This document shows, piece after piece, positions 8,050 to 16,575 of a stretch of DNA of 64,000 nucleotides. The stretch is from Microbacterium sp. XT11 (lineage in GTDB: Bacteria > Actinomycetota > Actinomycetes > Actinomycetales > Microbacteriaceae). The notes under the pieces are model-generated. The model ran no database searches, had not been told where the DNA came from, and worked only from the letters and a program-made list of their open reading frames with translations. Each line of letters begins with the position of its first letter. Position 1 is the stretch's first letter. The stretch lies in NCBI RefSeq assembly GCF_001513675.1, contig NZ_CP013859.1, positions 2,481,081 through 2,545,080 on the forward strand, read 5' to 3'. The position numbers were made by a program, and so were the translations under genes.

Positions 8050-8952
8050 ATGGACCTCGAAGCGGCGATCGACGCGTTCGCGGAGCACCTGCGCACCGTG
8101 CGCAGGCTGTCGCCGGCGACCGTACGCGCATACCGCACCGACCTCCGTGATCTCCGCGATGCGGCGGGGTCCGTCGGTCTGGAATCGGTGGACCTGGAAG
8201 CGCTGCGCGACTGGCTCTGGCGGGCGACGCAGCGAGGAGACGCACGATCCACCCTCGCGCGACGGGCCGCGGCCGCGCGATCATTCTTCGGCTGGGCGAC
8301 GGAGCAGCAGCTCATCGCACACGACCCGAGCCTCCGGCTCATCGCGCCCAAACGGGGACACAGCCTCCCCACCGTCGCTTCAAAAGAGGCCATGGCCCAG
8401 CTGCTCGACGGCAGGCGGGAGCTCGCCGCCGGCGGCGATCCGGTGAATCTTCGAGACCATGCCGTCCTCGAGCTCCTATACGGGGCGGGCATCCGCGTGT
8501 CGGAGCTGTGCGGACTCGACGTCGACGACGTCGATCTGCAACGGGGTACGGCGCGGGTCCTCGGCAAGGGATCGAAGGAGCGCGTCGTCCCGTTCGGGGC
8601 TCCTGCCGGGGACGCGATCGGCGCGTACCTCACCCGGGGGCGCCCCGTACTGGCGGCGAGAGCGACACGCGACGGGGCAGCGATGTTCCTCGGCAGCCGC
8701 GGGGGTCGATTGGGGCCACGTGCGGTGTACGCCCTCGTCGCAGACGTGCTCGCCCCGCTCGTCGGCACAGAGACGGTGGGCCCGCATGCGCTGCGGCACA
8801 CCGCGGCCACACACCTGCTCGACGGGGGCGCTGATCTGCGCGCCGTGCAAGAACTGCTCGGCCACGCCAGCCTCGGCACCACACAGATCTACACGCATGT
8901 CTCGGCAGAGCGCCTGACCGCCACCTACCGACTCGCGCACCCGCGGGCGTGA
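8050..8952 (+). CDS. xerC: Tyrosine recombinase XerC
   Basis: 300 residues, the usual XerC length. Resolves chromosome dimers at dif sites with XerD. The SAM-like N-terminal domain covers about 1-95. All catalytic residues are in place: Arg149 (GAGIRVSEL), Lys173 (GKGSKERVVP), His246 and Arg249 (HALRHTAATHLL), His272 (LLGHASLGTTQ) and the nucleophile Tyr281 (IYTHVS). The position after dprA is standard for actinobacteria and nothing around it looks mobile, so I call it the housekeeping recombinase rather than a phage integrase. CAAGCT lies seven bases before the ATG, a weak leaderless candidate. Confidence 0.93.
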   Translation: MDLEAAIDAFAEHLRTVRRLSPATVRAYRTDLRDLRDAAGSVGLESVDLEALRDWLWRATQRGDARSTLARRAAAARSFFGWATEQQLIAHDPSLRLIAPKRGHSLPTVASKEAMAQLLDGRRELAAGGDPVNLRDHAVLELLYGAGIRVSELCGLDVDDVDLQRGTARVLGKGSKERVVPFGAPAGDAIGAYLTRGRPVLAARATRDGAAMFLGSRGGRLGPRAVYALVADVLAPLVGTETVGPHALRHTAATHLLDGGADLRAVQELLGHASLGTTQIYTHVSAERLTATYRLAHPRA

Positions 8953-9040
8953 CGGCGCCCACAGGCCGGGGTGCGGGGGAGGGGACGAACGACACGTCGG
9001 TGCGCCGTCCGAGCGGCCCGGCGGCACGGCCTGGTCGCTT

Positions 9041-9664
9041 TCAGCCGGCGTCACAGCACGGCAGCAGCACCGCGCGGGGGATGTCGCCCCAGAGCAGCAT
9101 CGGGTTGATGTACTCCCCGTCCAGCCGCACGCCGAGGTGCAGCCGCCCTGGAGCCGTGTGTCCTCCCGCGGATACCGTACCGATGAGGTCTCCGGCGGCG
9201 ACGGGGTCGCCCGCGGACAGCGGGGACTCCATCGGCTCGAAGGTCGTGACGTAGCCCCCTGGGTGTTCGATCGTCAGCAGCGCCCGGTCGACCACGACTC
9301 CGCGGAACGCGACCACGCCGTCGGCGGGTGCGCGCACCGTCCCGCCCTGAGGTGTCTCGATGTCGACCCCGCGGTGGCCGGCCCCGAATCGGTGCGCCGG
9401 CGCGCGATACGGCGCGGCGACCCGCCGCGGTCCGTCGACAGGCCACAGCCATGCTGCGACACCTGCCGCGTCGGCCGCCGCGATGCCGGGCGCGACATGG
9501 ATGCCGGGAGCGTCGCGCATGGCAGCGGGTGCGGGTGAGCCGGGTGAGGCCTGCGCGACGGGTACGGAGTGCACGGCGGACGATGACGGCGACGCTGTCG
9601 CGGACGCCGGCGATGCGCACGACGCCACGATGAGGAGAAGCGCGAGAGGGTGTCTGGAGGTCAT
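9041..9664 (-). CDS. Secreted M23/LytM-domain protein, probably degenerate
   Basis: 207 residues. The ATG at 9664 gives a signal peptide (MTSRHPLALLLIVASCASPA), followed by a low-complexity Ala/Pro/Ser region and a C-terminal LytM domain from about residue 90. M23 enzymes cut peptide cross-links of murein. The zinc ligands of the HxxxD box are present (HRGVDIETP) and the later zinc histidine is kept in RLHLGVRLDGEYINP. However, the first histidine of the usual HxH pair, which is catalytic in LytM, is replaced by Arg. It may therefore be a non-catalytic regulator or murein-binding protein. It lies convergent to xerC and directly upstream of the rpsB leader on the other strand. Confidence 0.85.
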   Translation of the reverse strand: MTSRHPLALLLIVASCASPASATASPSSSAVHSVPVAQASPGSPAPAAMRDAPGIHVAPGIAAADAAGVAAWLWPVDGPRRVAAPYRAPAHRFGAGHRGVDIETPQGGTVRAPADGVVAFRGVVVDRALLTIEHPGGYVTTFEPMESPLSAGDPVAAGDLIGTVSAGGHTAPGRLHLGVRLDGEYINPMLLWGDIPRAVLLPCCDAG

Positions 9665-9784
9665 GCGGTCATGGTCGCGGACCGGCGTGTGGAGCGGGCA
9701 CCTCCCGTGCGAGGAACCGCAGTGATCGGGGATAACCCGCCAGGTGGGCGCACGGTGCAGGACGAGTCCGTGGGCGCGATCCTG

Positions 9785-9966
9785 TATGCTTGACGGGCAC
9801 CCCCGAATCGGGGTGACTACGCGTGCCCACAGCGACTGCGGTCGCGGCATCCATTCCCACAGGTCCACTTCACCGAGGTGGCGGGAGTGCGCCGGGCACC
9901 AGGAAGTCCGACCGACCGGTCGGCGACAACCTCAACGGCGCCCGACGCCAGAACAAGGAGACGACC
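9785..9966 (+). promoter_or_regulatory. rpsB promoter and structured 5' leader
   Basis: TATGCT at 9785-9790 (preceded by TG) looks like the -10 of rpsB, giving a leader of about 170 nt. The leader can form a hairpin with CACCCC/GGGGTG arms near 9800-9816 and another at 9865-9881 (seven pairs, loop ACC), and holds the palindrome CCGACCGGTCGG near 9909-9920. An AAGGAG ribosome site precedes the ATG. Leader-mediated feedback by S2 is known in other bacteria; here it is only inferred from length and structure. The wider gap 9665-9966 contains no gene. Confidence 0.4.
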
Positions 9967-10800
9967 ATGGCAGTGGTCACCATCCGCCAGCTGCTCGACA
10001 GCGGCGTGCACTTCGGACACCAGACCCGCCGGTGGAACCCGAAGGTGAAGCGCTTCATCCTCACGGAGCGCAGCGGCATCCACATCATCGACCTGCAGCA
10101 GTCGCTCGGGTACATCGACAAGGCGTACGACTTCGTCAAGGAGACGGTCGCGCACGGCGGAACCATCCTCTTCGTCGGCACGAAGAAGCAGGCCCAGGAG
10201 ATCCTGGCCGAGCAGGCGACCCGTGTCGGCCAGCCCTACGTCAACCAGCGCTGGCTCGGTGGCCTCCTCACGAACTTCTCGACCATCGCGAAGCGTCTCG
10301 CCCGCATGAAGGAGCTCGAGGAACTCGACTACGAGAACCCGGCGACCTCCGGCTTCACCAAGAAGGAGCTCCTGCTCAAGAAGCGCGAGCTCGACAAGCT
10401 GCACAAGTCGCTCGGCGGCATCCGCAACCTCACCAAGACGCCGTCCGCTCTCTGGGTCGTCGACGCCAAGCGTGAGCACCTCGCCATCGACGAGGCCAAG
10501 AAGCTCGGCATCCCGGTGATCGGCATCCTCGACACCAACGCCGACCCCGACGACTTCCAGTACCCGATCCCGGGCAACGACGACGCCATCCGTTCGGTGT
10601 CGCTGCTCACGCGCATCATCGCGGACGCCGCGGCCGAGGGTCTGCAGCAGAAGCACAACCCCGACGCGGGCGACGCCGAGCCGCTGGCTGAGTGGGAGCA
10701 GGAGCTCCTCGAGTCCGGCTCCGCACCGGCTCCCGCCGCCGAGGCAGCGGAGACCGAGACGGCTGAGGCTGTCGAGGCTCCTGCCGCCGACGCCCAGTAA
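9967..10800 (+). CDS. rpsB: 30S ribosomal protein S2
   Basis: 277 residues. S2 joins the small subunit late and is needed for S1 binding and initiation. The N-terminus [20 protein letters not shown] and the motifs [19 protein letters not shown] and [15 protein letters not shown] are typical. The C-terminus carries an Ala/Glu-rich tail of about 40 residues ([20 protein letters not shown]) as in many actinobacteria. The ATG at 9967 follows an AAGGAG site. tsf begins 50 bases downstream with no terminator between, the usual rpsB-tsf operon. Confidence 0.97.
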   Translation: MAVVTIRQLLDSGVHFGHQTRRWNPKVKRFILTERSGIHIIDLQQSLGYIDKAYDFVKETVAHGGTILFVGTKKQAQEILAEQATRVGQPYVNQRWLGGLLTNFSTIAKRLARMKELEELDYENPATSGFTKKELLLKKRELDKLHKSLGGIRNLTKTPSALWVVDAKREHLAIDEAKKLGIPVIGILDTNADPDDFQYPIPGNDDAIRSVSLLTRIIADAAAEGLQQKHNPDAGDAEPLAEWEQELLESGSAPAPAAEAAETETAEAVEAPAADAQ

Positions 10801-10850
10801 TCCACGCGAACACCACGCACTCACACCTACGAAGCAAGGAGCCACCACAC

Positions 10851-11678
10851 ATGGCCAACTTCACCATCGCCGACCTCAAGGCGCTGCGTGAGCAGCTCGG
10901 CACGGGCATGGTCGACACCAAGAAGGCGCTCGAGGAGGCTGACGGAGACGTCGAGAAGGCCACCGAGATCCTGCGCCTGAAGGGTGCCAAGGGCAACGCG
11001 AAGCGCGCTGACCGCTCGACCAGCGAGGGCCTCGTCGTCGCTCGCGAGCAGGACGGCGCCGTGACGCTCGTCGAGCTCGCCTGCGAGACCGACTTCGTCG
11101 CGAAGAACGAGCGCTTCATCGCTCTCGCCGACAAGGTCGCCGACGCGGTCGCCGCCGTCAAGGCCGACTCCGTCGAGGCGGCTCTGGCCGCGCAGGCGGG
11201 CGACAAGTCCGTCGAGCAGCTCATCTCGGAGGAGGCGGCGATCATCGGCGAGAAGGTCGAGCTCCGTCGCGTGCGCACGATCTCCGGCGACAAGGTCGAG
11301 GTCTACCTGCACCGTACGAGCAAGGACCTCCCGCCGCAGATCGGCGTCGTGGTCGCCTACACGGGTGACGACGCCGAGACGGCTCGCAGCATCGCGCAGC
11401 ACATCTCCTTCGCGAACCCGTCGTACCTCTCGCGCGAGGACGTCCCCGCGGACGCCGTCGAGAAGGAGCGCGAGATCGTCACCGAGATCTCGCGCAACGA
11501 GGGCAAGCCCGAGGCTGCCCTGCCGAAGATCGTCGAGGGTCGCGTCGCCGCGTTCATCAAGCAGGTCGCCTTGCTGGAGCAGGACTACGCGAAGGACAAC
11601 AAGCTGTCGGTCGGCCAGGTCGCGAAGGATGCCGGTATCACCGTCACCGACTTCGCGCGCTTCAAGGTCGGCGCGTAA
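10851..11678 (+). CDS. tsf: Elongation factor Ts
   Basis: 275 residues. Nucleotide exchange factor for EF-Tu. The N-terminal UBA-like domain ([20 protein letters not shown]) and the EF-Ts signature [16 protein letters not shown] near residue 80 are intact; the TDFVAKN motif contacts EF-Tu. The ATG at 10851 gives the canonical start and is preceded by AAGGAG. The gene ends the rpsB-tsf operon, since a strong terminator follows. Confidence 0.97.
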   Translation: MANFTIADLKALREQLGTGMVDTKKALEEADGDVEKATEILRLKGAKGNAKRADRSTSEGLVVAREQDGAVTLVELACETDFVAKNERFIALADKVADAVAAVKADSVEAALAAQAGDKSVEQLISEEAAIIGEKVELRRVRTISGDKVEVYLHRTSKDLPPQIGVVVAYTGDDAETARSIAQHISFANPSYLSREDVPADAVEKEREIVTEISRNEGKPEAALPKIVEGRVAAFIKQVALLEQDYAKDNKLSVGQVAKDAGITVTDFARFKVGA

Positions 11679-11685
11679 CAGCCGC

Positions 11686-11720
11686 GAAGGGGTTCGGATC
11701 GAGTCGATCCGAACCCCTTC
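11686..11720 (+). terminator. Rho-independent terminator after tsf
   Basis: Perfect 16-bp stem with a three-base loop (11702-11704) starting seven bases after the tsf stop; ends the rpsB-tsf operon. Confidence 0.88.
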
Positions 11721-11738
11721 TTCATGCCTACGAGGCAC

Positions 11739-11744
11739 TATCTT
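11739..11744 (+). promoter_or_regulatory. Candidate -10 (TATCTT) of pyrH
   Basis: TATCTT 25 bases before the pyrH ATG would give a short leader carrying the GAGAGGA ribosome site. It lies directly behind the tsf terminator. Confidence 0.35.
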
Positions 11745-11769
11745 GAATCGGGACGAGAGGACCACATCC

Positions 11770-12486
11770 ATGACCGAACGCACCGGACGCCGCCGCGTCC
11801 TCCTCAAGCTGTCGGGCGAGGCATTCGGAGCCGGGCAGCTCGGCGTCAACCCCGATGTCGTCAGCCAGATCGCGCGTGACATCGCCGCAGCGGTCGATCG
11901 CGTCGAGGTCGCCGTCGTCGTCGGGGGAGGCAACTTCTTCCGCGGCGCCGAGCTGAGCCAGCGCGGCATGGATCGCGGACGAGCCGACTACATGGGCATG
12001 CTCGGCACTGTCATGAACGCTCTCGCCCTGCAGGACTTCCTCGAGCAGGCCGGCGCAGCCACGCGCGTGCAGTCGGCGATCTCGATGACGCAGGTCGCCG
12101 AGCCGTACATCCCGCGCCGTGCCGAGCGTCATATGGAGAAGGGCCGCGTCGTGATCTTCGGCGCAGGCGCCGGACTCCCGTACTTCTCCACCGACACCGT
12201 GGCGGCTCAGCGCGCGCTTGAGATCGGCGCGACGGAGGTCCTCGTGGCGAAGAACGGCGTCGACGCGATCTACACGGCCGATCCGAACAAGCATGCGGAC
12301 GCCGAGCGCATCGATCGCGTGACCTATCGCGACGCGCTGCAGCGCGGTCTCAAGGTCGTGGACTCCACCGCATTCAGCCTGTGCATGGACAACAACATGG
12401 ACATGCGCGTCTTCGGCATGGAGCCGGCGGGCAACGTCACCAGGGCGCTTCTCGGCGAGCCGATCGGCACGCTCGTCACCGCCTGA
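11770..12486 (+). CDS. pyrH: UMP kinase
   Basis: 238 residues. Makes UDP from UMP, an essential step of pyrimidine nucleotide supply; bacterial type of the amino-acid-kinase family. The phosphate-binding start [13 protein letters not shown], the GGGNFFRG box and [20 protein letters not shown] are typical. [17 protein letters not shown] and the C-terminal [10 protein letters not shown] complete the fold. The ATG at 11770 follows a GAGAGGA site. It lies between tsf and frr as in most bacteria, but with its own terminator-bounded promoter. Confidence 0.96.
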   Translation: MTERTGRRRVLLKLSGEAFGAGQLGVNPDVVSQIARDIAAAVDRVEVAVVVGGGNFFRGAELSQRGMDRGRADYMGMLGTVMNALALQDFLEQAGAATRVQSAISMTQVAEPYIPRRAERHMEKGRVVIFGAGAGLPYFSTDTVAAQRALEIGATEVLVAKNGVDAIYTADPNKHADAERIDRVTYRDALQRGLKVVDSTAFSLCMDNNMDMRVFGMEPAGNVTRALLGEPIGTLVTA

Positions 12487-12558
12487 GCGCCGCTTCCCTG
12501 GGCGGTGACCGGCTGCCCGATAGAATTGAGCTGAACACCCCGACGATAGGAGTCACCC

Positions 12559-13113
12559 GTGATCGCGGACGTCCTCGCTGAAACCACCTCTCGCATGGCC
12601 CGGGCGGTCGAAGCTGCCAAGGAGGACTTCGCCACGGTCCGCACCGGCCGTGCCAACCCGCAGCTGTTCCAGAAGCTGATGGTGGATTACTACGGCTCCC
12701 CGACGCCGCTCGCGCAGCTGGCGTCGCTGGCGAACCCCGAGGCTCGCACGCTCATCATCACGCCCTACGACAAGTCGGCGCTCAAGGCGATCGAGCAGGC
12801 CGTGCGCGACATGCCGAACCTCGGCGCCAACCCCTCGAACGACGGCAACATCGTCCGCGTCACGATGCCGGAGCTGACGGCGGACCGTCGCAAGGAGTAC
12901 GTCAAGCTGGTCAAATCGAAGGCCGAAGACGCCAAGGTGCACGTCCGCGGGATCCGCCGCAAGGCGAAGGACGAGCTCGATGCCCTCAAGAGCGAGCTCG
13001 GCGAGGACGAGATCGCACGGGGGGAGAAGGAGCTCGACGCCCTCACGCGCCAGCATGTCGACCTCATCGACGACGCACTCAAGCGCAAAGAGGCCGAGCT
13101 CCTCGAGGTGTAG
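12559..13113 (+). CDS. frr: Ribosome recycling factor
   Basis: 184 residues, full length. With EF-G it splits the post-termination ribosome. Typical stretches: [60 protein letters not shown] and ERRKEYVKL-like ([16 protein letters not shown]). The GTG at 12559 is the only start that keeps the whole domain and is preceded by ATAGGAG. TAGAAT at 12521-12526 could be its -10. cdsA begins five bases after its stop. Confidence 0.96.
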   Translation: MIADVLAETTSRMARAVEAAKEDFATVRTGRANPQLFQKLMVDYYGSPTPLAQLASLANPEARTLIITPYDKSALKAIEQAVRDMPNLGANPSNDGNIVRVTMPELTADRRKEYVKLVKSKAEDAKVHVRGIRRKAKDELDALKSELGEDEIARGEKELDALTRQHVDLIDDALKRKEAELLEV

Positions 13114-13118
13114 GCGGC

Positions 13119-14246
13119 ATGTCCGACGACATCAGCGACCGCGGCGAGCCACTGCCGCCGAAGCGGCGGCAGGCCGGCGACGGCTCAGCGACGGGGGCGC
13201 CCTTGGCGGATGAGGCCTTTCCGGGCTTCGACGCGACGAGCATCCCGCCGCGTCCGCCGCTTCCGACGCCGACTCGCAGCGGAGGCCGCACGGAGACGGG
13301 CGACCTCGGGGCGATCCGCGAGCAGTGGCGCGCCGCGCGCGATGAGCTCGGCACCCATGTGTCGCATGCGCGCGACCAGCTCGACCAGGCCAACGAGCGG
13401 ATCAAGCAGCGGACAGGGCGCGACCTCGTCGTCGCGATCGCGATCGGTCTCGCCTTCGGCGCGGCGCTCCTCGCATCGCTGCTCTTCACCAAGGTCTTCT
13501 TCATCCCGTTCGCGCTGGCGGCTGCCCTGCTCGGCGTGTACGAGCTGGCTCTCGCTCTGCGCGGCGCTGGACGGCGCATCGACGTCGTCCCGCAGCTGGT
13601 GGCTGCGGCGGTGGTCGTGCTGCCGGCCTACTTCGTGCAGATCTGGCTCGTATGGGTCATGCTGTTCGTCGCCGTTGCCTTCGTGATCGTGTGGCGTCTG
13701 CTCGCTCAGATGGTGGCGAAGGACGGACGCACCTACGGCGATGTGCTCGCGGATGCCGTCATCGGTGGGTTCGTCCAGATCTACGTGCCCTTCCTCGCCG
13801 CTGTCGCGCTGATCCTGCTCCGTCAGGAGGGCGGGCAATGGTGGGTGCTGAGCTTCATCACGATCGCCGTCGCGGCGGACACCGGCGCTTACGCCACAGG
13901 CCTCGCCTTCGGCAAGCATCCGATGGCGCCGCGCATCAGCCCGAAGAAGACCTGGGAGGGTTTCGCCGGGGCCGTCGTGGCATCTGTCGCAGCCGGCGTG
14001 TTGCTGGCGATGTTCCTGCTGGAGCTGCCGTGGTGGGCTGGAGTGATCTTCGGTGCCGCGATCCTCCTCTCCGCGACCCTCGGAGACCTCGGCGAATCGA
14101 TGCTCAAGCGCGACATCGGCATCAAGGACATGAGCTCCTGGCTCCCCGGACACGGCGGGCTGCTCGACCGGCTCGACAGCATCCTTCCTTCCACGATCCC
14201 CGCGCTCTGTCTCTACTTCCTTCTCTCACCATGGGTGGTTCTGTGA
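13119..14246 (+). CDS. cdsA: Phosphatidate cytidylyltransferase
   Basis: 375 residues. Makes CDP-diacylglycerol from phosphatidic acid and CTP in the membrane, the entry to phospholipid synthesis. A Pro/Arg-rich, poorly conserved N-terminal extension of about 85 residues precedes a polytopic domain with roughly eight hydrophobic helices. The family signature sits near the C-terminus: SMLKRDIGIKDMSSWLPGHG followed by GLLDRLDS, with the acidic metal-binding residues. The extension suggests a cytosolic tail seen in related actinobacteria. It overlaps the next start (TGATG), implying coupling. Confidence 0.93.
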   Translation: MSDDISDRGEPLPPKRRQAGDGSATGAPLADEAFPGFDATSIPPRPPLPTPTRSGGRTETGDLGAIREQWRAARDELGTHVSHARDQLDQANERIKQRTGRDLVVAIAIGLAFGAALLASLLFTKVFFIPFALAAALLGVYELALALRGAGRRIDVVPQLVAAAVVVLPAYFVQIWLVWVMLFVAVAFVIVWRLLAQMVAKDGRTYGDVLADAVIGGFVQIYVPFLAAVALILLRQEGGQWWVLSFITIAVAADTGAYATGLAFGKHPMAPRISPKKTWEGFAGAVVASVAAGVLLAMFLLELPWWAGVIFGAAILLSATLGDLGESMLKRDIGIKDMSSWLPGHGGLLDRLDSILPSTIPALCLYFLLSPWVVL

Positions 14247-14833
14247 TGGCATCTGACGACGTCCTCGGCACCGACGCGCGCGAGCAGCAGCGGCCGCCCG
14301 CCCTCTCGCTCGCCGCGGGGCGTGCGCGGGGTTACCATCGTTCCGCCGTCGACACGTTCCTCGCCGCGGCGCGGACCGCGTTCGAGAACGGCGGCGGCGA
14401 ACTCACCGCCGCCGACGTCCGCATGGCCTCGTTCCCGCTCGTGAAGAACGGGTACGTGGTCAGCGAGGTCGACGCCGCGCTCGGACGCGTCGAGGACGCC
14501 TTGGCAGCTCGTGAACGTGAGCGGGCGGTCCGCGCGCAGGGCGCGGGCGTGTGGGTGGAGCGGGCCCGCGATGAGGCCCAGGAGATCCTCGATCACCTTG
14601 CAAGGCCGCGCCGACACCGATTCGCGCGCACCGGCTTCCTGACGTTCGGGTACCGGATCGACGAGGTCGACCACGTCGCAACGCGCATCGTGCGCTATCT
14701 GCGCGACGGCGAGCCCCTCACGGCTGATCAGGTGCGTGCAGCGGCGTTCCGGATGCAGCGCGGAGGGTACCGCGAGGAGCAGGTCGACGCGCTGCTCGAC
14801 GCCACGGTCGACGTCATCCTCGCGGTCCGCTGA
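14246..14833 (+). CDS. Small DivIVA-motif protein with internal duplication
   Basis: 195 residues with four copies of the G-Y-x4-VD motif that marks DivIVA-type (DivI1A) domains: GYHRSAVDTFL, GYVVSEVDAAL, GYRIDEVDHVA and GYREEQVDALL. They form two tandem modules of about 60 residues, each with a spacer of the form LTAxxVRxAxF. DivIVA proteins sit at curved membrane or septal sites and recruit growth machinery, but this one lacks a long C-terminal coiled coil, so the role is open. The ATG at 14246 overlaps the cdsA stop; in-frame starts also exist at 14243 (GTG) and 14231 (ATG). Coupling to CDP-diacylglycerol synthesis hints at membrane growth. Confidence 0.7.
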   Translation: MASDDVLGTDAREQQRPPALSLAAGRARGYHRSAVDTFLAAARTAFENGGGELTAADVRMASFPLVKNGYVVSEVDAALGRVEDALAARERERAVRAQGAGVWVERARDEAQEILDHLARPRRHRFARTGFLTFGYRIDEVDHVATRIVRYLRDGEPLTADQVRAAAFRMQRGGYREEQVDALLDATVDVILAVR

Positions 14834-14865
14834 GCGTTCCCATGGTCATCTCAGAGACGTCGCGG

Positions 14866-14871
14866 TAGGCT
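14866..14871 (+). promoter_or_regulatory. Candidate -10 (TAGGCT)
   Basis: TAGGCT ends ten bases before the GTG at 14882. No Shine-Dalgarno sequence is present, so the message would be leaderless or nearly so. Confidence 0.4.
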
Positions 14872-14881
14872 GTCACCCATC

Positions 14882-15559
14882 GTGAACTCCCGAAACGACA
14901 TGACTCCCGACGGTGAACTCGTCTCGCCGGCGCCTGCGAGCACGACGGCTGCGCCCCGGACGAGCGCGCGCAAGCGTGGCGCCGCAGGCGTCATCGCGGG
15001 CCTTGCCGTGGTCGGTTTCGCTGCGGCGATGGTGGCACCGACGGGAATGGCGCTCGCCGATCCCCCCGCTGAGCCGGCGACGGAATCCGCATACTCCGCA
15101 GCTCTCGCCGACACGCAGAATCTCACGGTCACCGTTGAGGGTGCTGCGATCGCACCGGTGGAGCGCGGCACGTTCTCGGTGTACGTGACGCCCAAGCCCA
15201 CGCCGACGCCGACCCCAGAGGTCGCCTCGTCGCGTCGCAGCGGCGGCGGGGGCGGGGGTGGCCCGCTGTTCTATACGGGTGGCGGCGCTCCGGCCGAGTG
15301 GATGGCGGCCGCGGGCATCCCCGAATCGGACTGGGGTTACGTCGACTACATCGTCTCGCACGAGAGCGGCTGGAATCCGAACGCGACGAACCGTTCGTCC
15401 GGTGCGTGCGGTCTCGTGCAGGCGCTGCCCTGCAGCAAGGTGCCGGGGAACGGCTACAACCCTGTCGACAACCTGCGCTGGGGCTCGGGCTACGCCTCCA
15501 GTCGGTATGGCGGCTGGGCGGGCGCCTACGCGTTCTGGTCGAAGAACCACTGGTGGTGA
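14882..15559 (+). CDS. Secreted lytic-transglycosylase-like protein
   Basis: 225 residues. A charged N-terminus is followed by a hydrophobic segment at about 36-58 ending in ALADPP, a plausible signal peptide. A Pro/Thr linker (KPTPTPTPE) and a glycine run follow. The C-terminal 85 residues resemble the SLT/lysozyme-like domain: DYIVSHESGWNPNATNRSSG with the likely catalytic Glu, then ACGLVQALP and GYASSRYGGWAGAYAFWSKN. Such proteins cut murein glycan strands and are similar to resuscitation-promoting factor relatives. The GTG start is supported by the -10 upstream. A LysM domain is not seen. Confidence 0.8.
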   Translation: MNSRNDMTPDGELVSPAPASTTAAPRTSARKRGAAGVIAGLAVVGFAAAMVAPTGMALADPPAEPATESAYSAALADTQNLTVTVEGAAIAPVERGTFSVYVTPKPTPTPTPEVASSRRSGGGGGGGPLFYTGGGAPAEWMAAAGIPESDWGYVDYIVSHESGWNPNATNRSSGACGLVQALPCSKVPGNGYNPVDNLRWGSGYASSRYGGWAGAYAFWSKNHWW

Positions 15560-15568
15560 ACCGCAGCC

Positions 15569-15856
15569 GTGCCGCGCTCGCACCGGCGCCGTCCGGCGCG
15601 CCCTGACACCGAAGACTCCTTCGACAGACTCCTCGCCTCGTGGAAGCGCACCGAGGTGCGCCGCGGCGCGTCATGGACGGTGCAGCCGGTCTCCGCGCTC
15701 CAGGCGCAGAAGGAGTACGTCTGCCCGGGGTGCGGCCGCGTCATCGAGCCGGGCACGGCGCACGTGGTCGCCTGGCGCGCTGACGGCGTGCTGGGGGACG
15801 CCGCGGATCTGGCGGCCCGTAGACATTGGCACTCGCACTGCTGGAGGATCGCATGA
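15569..15856 (+). CDS. Small zinc-ribbon-like protein
   Basis: 95 residues, basic N-terminus. CPGCGRVIEPGTAHVVAW followed by RRHWHSHCWRIA provides Cys-x2-Cys and a His/His/Cys group that could hold a zinc ion. I do not recognise the family; homologues in related genomes carry uninformative names such as ATP/GTP-binding protein, but no P-loop is present. The GTG start lies nine bases after the transglycosylase stop and its own stop overlaps the hydrolase ATG, so it is the middle gene of a three-gene unit. Confidence 0.6.
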   Translation: MPRSHRRRPARPDTEDSFDRLLASWKRTEVRRGASWTVQPVSALQAQKEYVCPGCGRVIEPGTAHVVAWRADGVLGDAADLAARRHWHSHCWRIA

Positions 15857-16572
15857 CCATCGAGATCAGGGGACCGCTGGAACTCCCGGCGCGCCGCGAA
15901 GACATCACTCTCGAGACCGTGGATGACCTCACGCTCGTCGGCGAGCTCGCGCTCCCCGAGAGCGGGTCACCCGTGGCGACCCTCGTGACCCTGCATCCGC
16001 TGCCCACCGCGGGCGGGTTCATGGATTCACACATCCTGCGCAAGGCGGCAGCGCGACTGCCCGCGCTGGCCGATCTTGCCGTGCTCCGCTTCAACACTCG
16101 GGGTACGAGCTCTCCGCGGGGTACGAGTGAGGGCGCGTTCGACGGCGGTTCGGCAGAGCAGTTCGACGTGGCCGCCGCCATGGACTTCGTCCGCGAGCGG
16201 GGACTCCCGCGGCCGTGGCTGGTGGGGTGGTCGTTCGGCACCGAGCTCGCTCTGAAGTACGGCCGCGAGCACGACGTCGAGGGGATCATCCTGCTCTCTC
16301 CGCCGTTGCACCGAGCGACGCCCGACGAGGTCGCCGCGTGGGGCCGATCCTCTCGCGACGTCGTGATCCTGGTCCCGGAGTTCGACGACTACCTGCGTCC
16401 TGCAGAAGCGGCGGAGCGGTTCGCATCGATTCCGCATGCCCGCCTCATCGCCGTGGAGGGCGCCAAGCATCTCTGGGTGGGGGAGAACCAGACCCGACGG
16501 GTGCTCACCGAGATCGTCGCAGCGGTCAACCCGGCGGCGCTCCCGTTGCCGACCCACTGGCCTGCCGAGTGA
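15853..16572 (+). CDS. Alpha/beta hydrolase
   Basis: 239 residues. Alpha/beta hydrolase fold of the dienelactone-hydrolase/YfbK-like group: TLVTLHPLPTAGGFMDSH near residue 45, LRFNTRGTSSPRG, and the nucleophile elbow GWSFGTELAL with Ser at about 124. The acid may be the Asp of PEFDDYL and the base the His of EGAKHLWV. The substrate is unknown. The ATG at 15853 overlaps the stop of the zinc-ribbon gene (ATGA). Its 3' end stands three bases from the convergent AI-2E family gene, with no terminator visible. Confidence 0.85.
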   Translation: MTIEIRGPLELPARREDITLETVDDLTLVGELALPESGSPVATLVTLHPLPTAGGFMDSHILRKAAARLPALADLAVLRFNTRGTSSPRGTSEGAFDGGSAEQFDVAAAMDFVRERGLPRPWLVGWSFGTELALKYGREHDVEGIILLSPPLHRATPDEVAAWGRSSRDVVILVPEFDDYLRPAEAAERFASIPHARLIAVEGAKHLWVGENQTRRVLTEIVAAVNPAALPLPTHWPAE

Positions 16573-16575
16573 GCG

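Noticed and set aside
8050-8952. Tyrosine recombinase as a sign of a mobile element
   Set aside because: It is the housekeeping XerC by length, motifs and position after dprA; no att sites, excisionase or phage genes are near.
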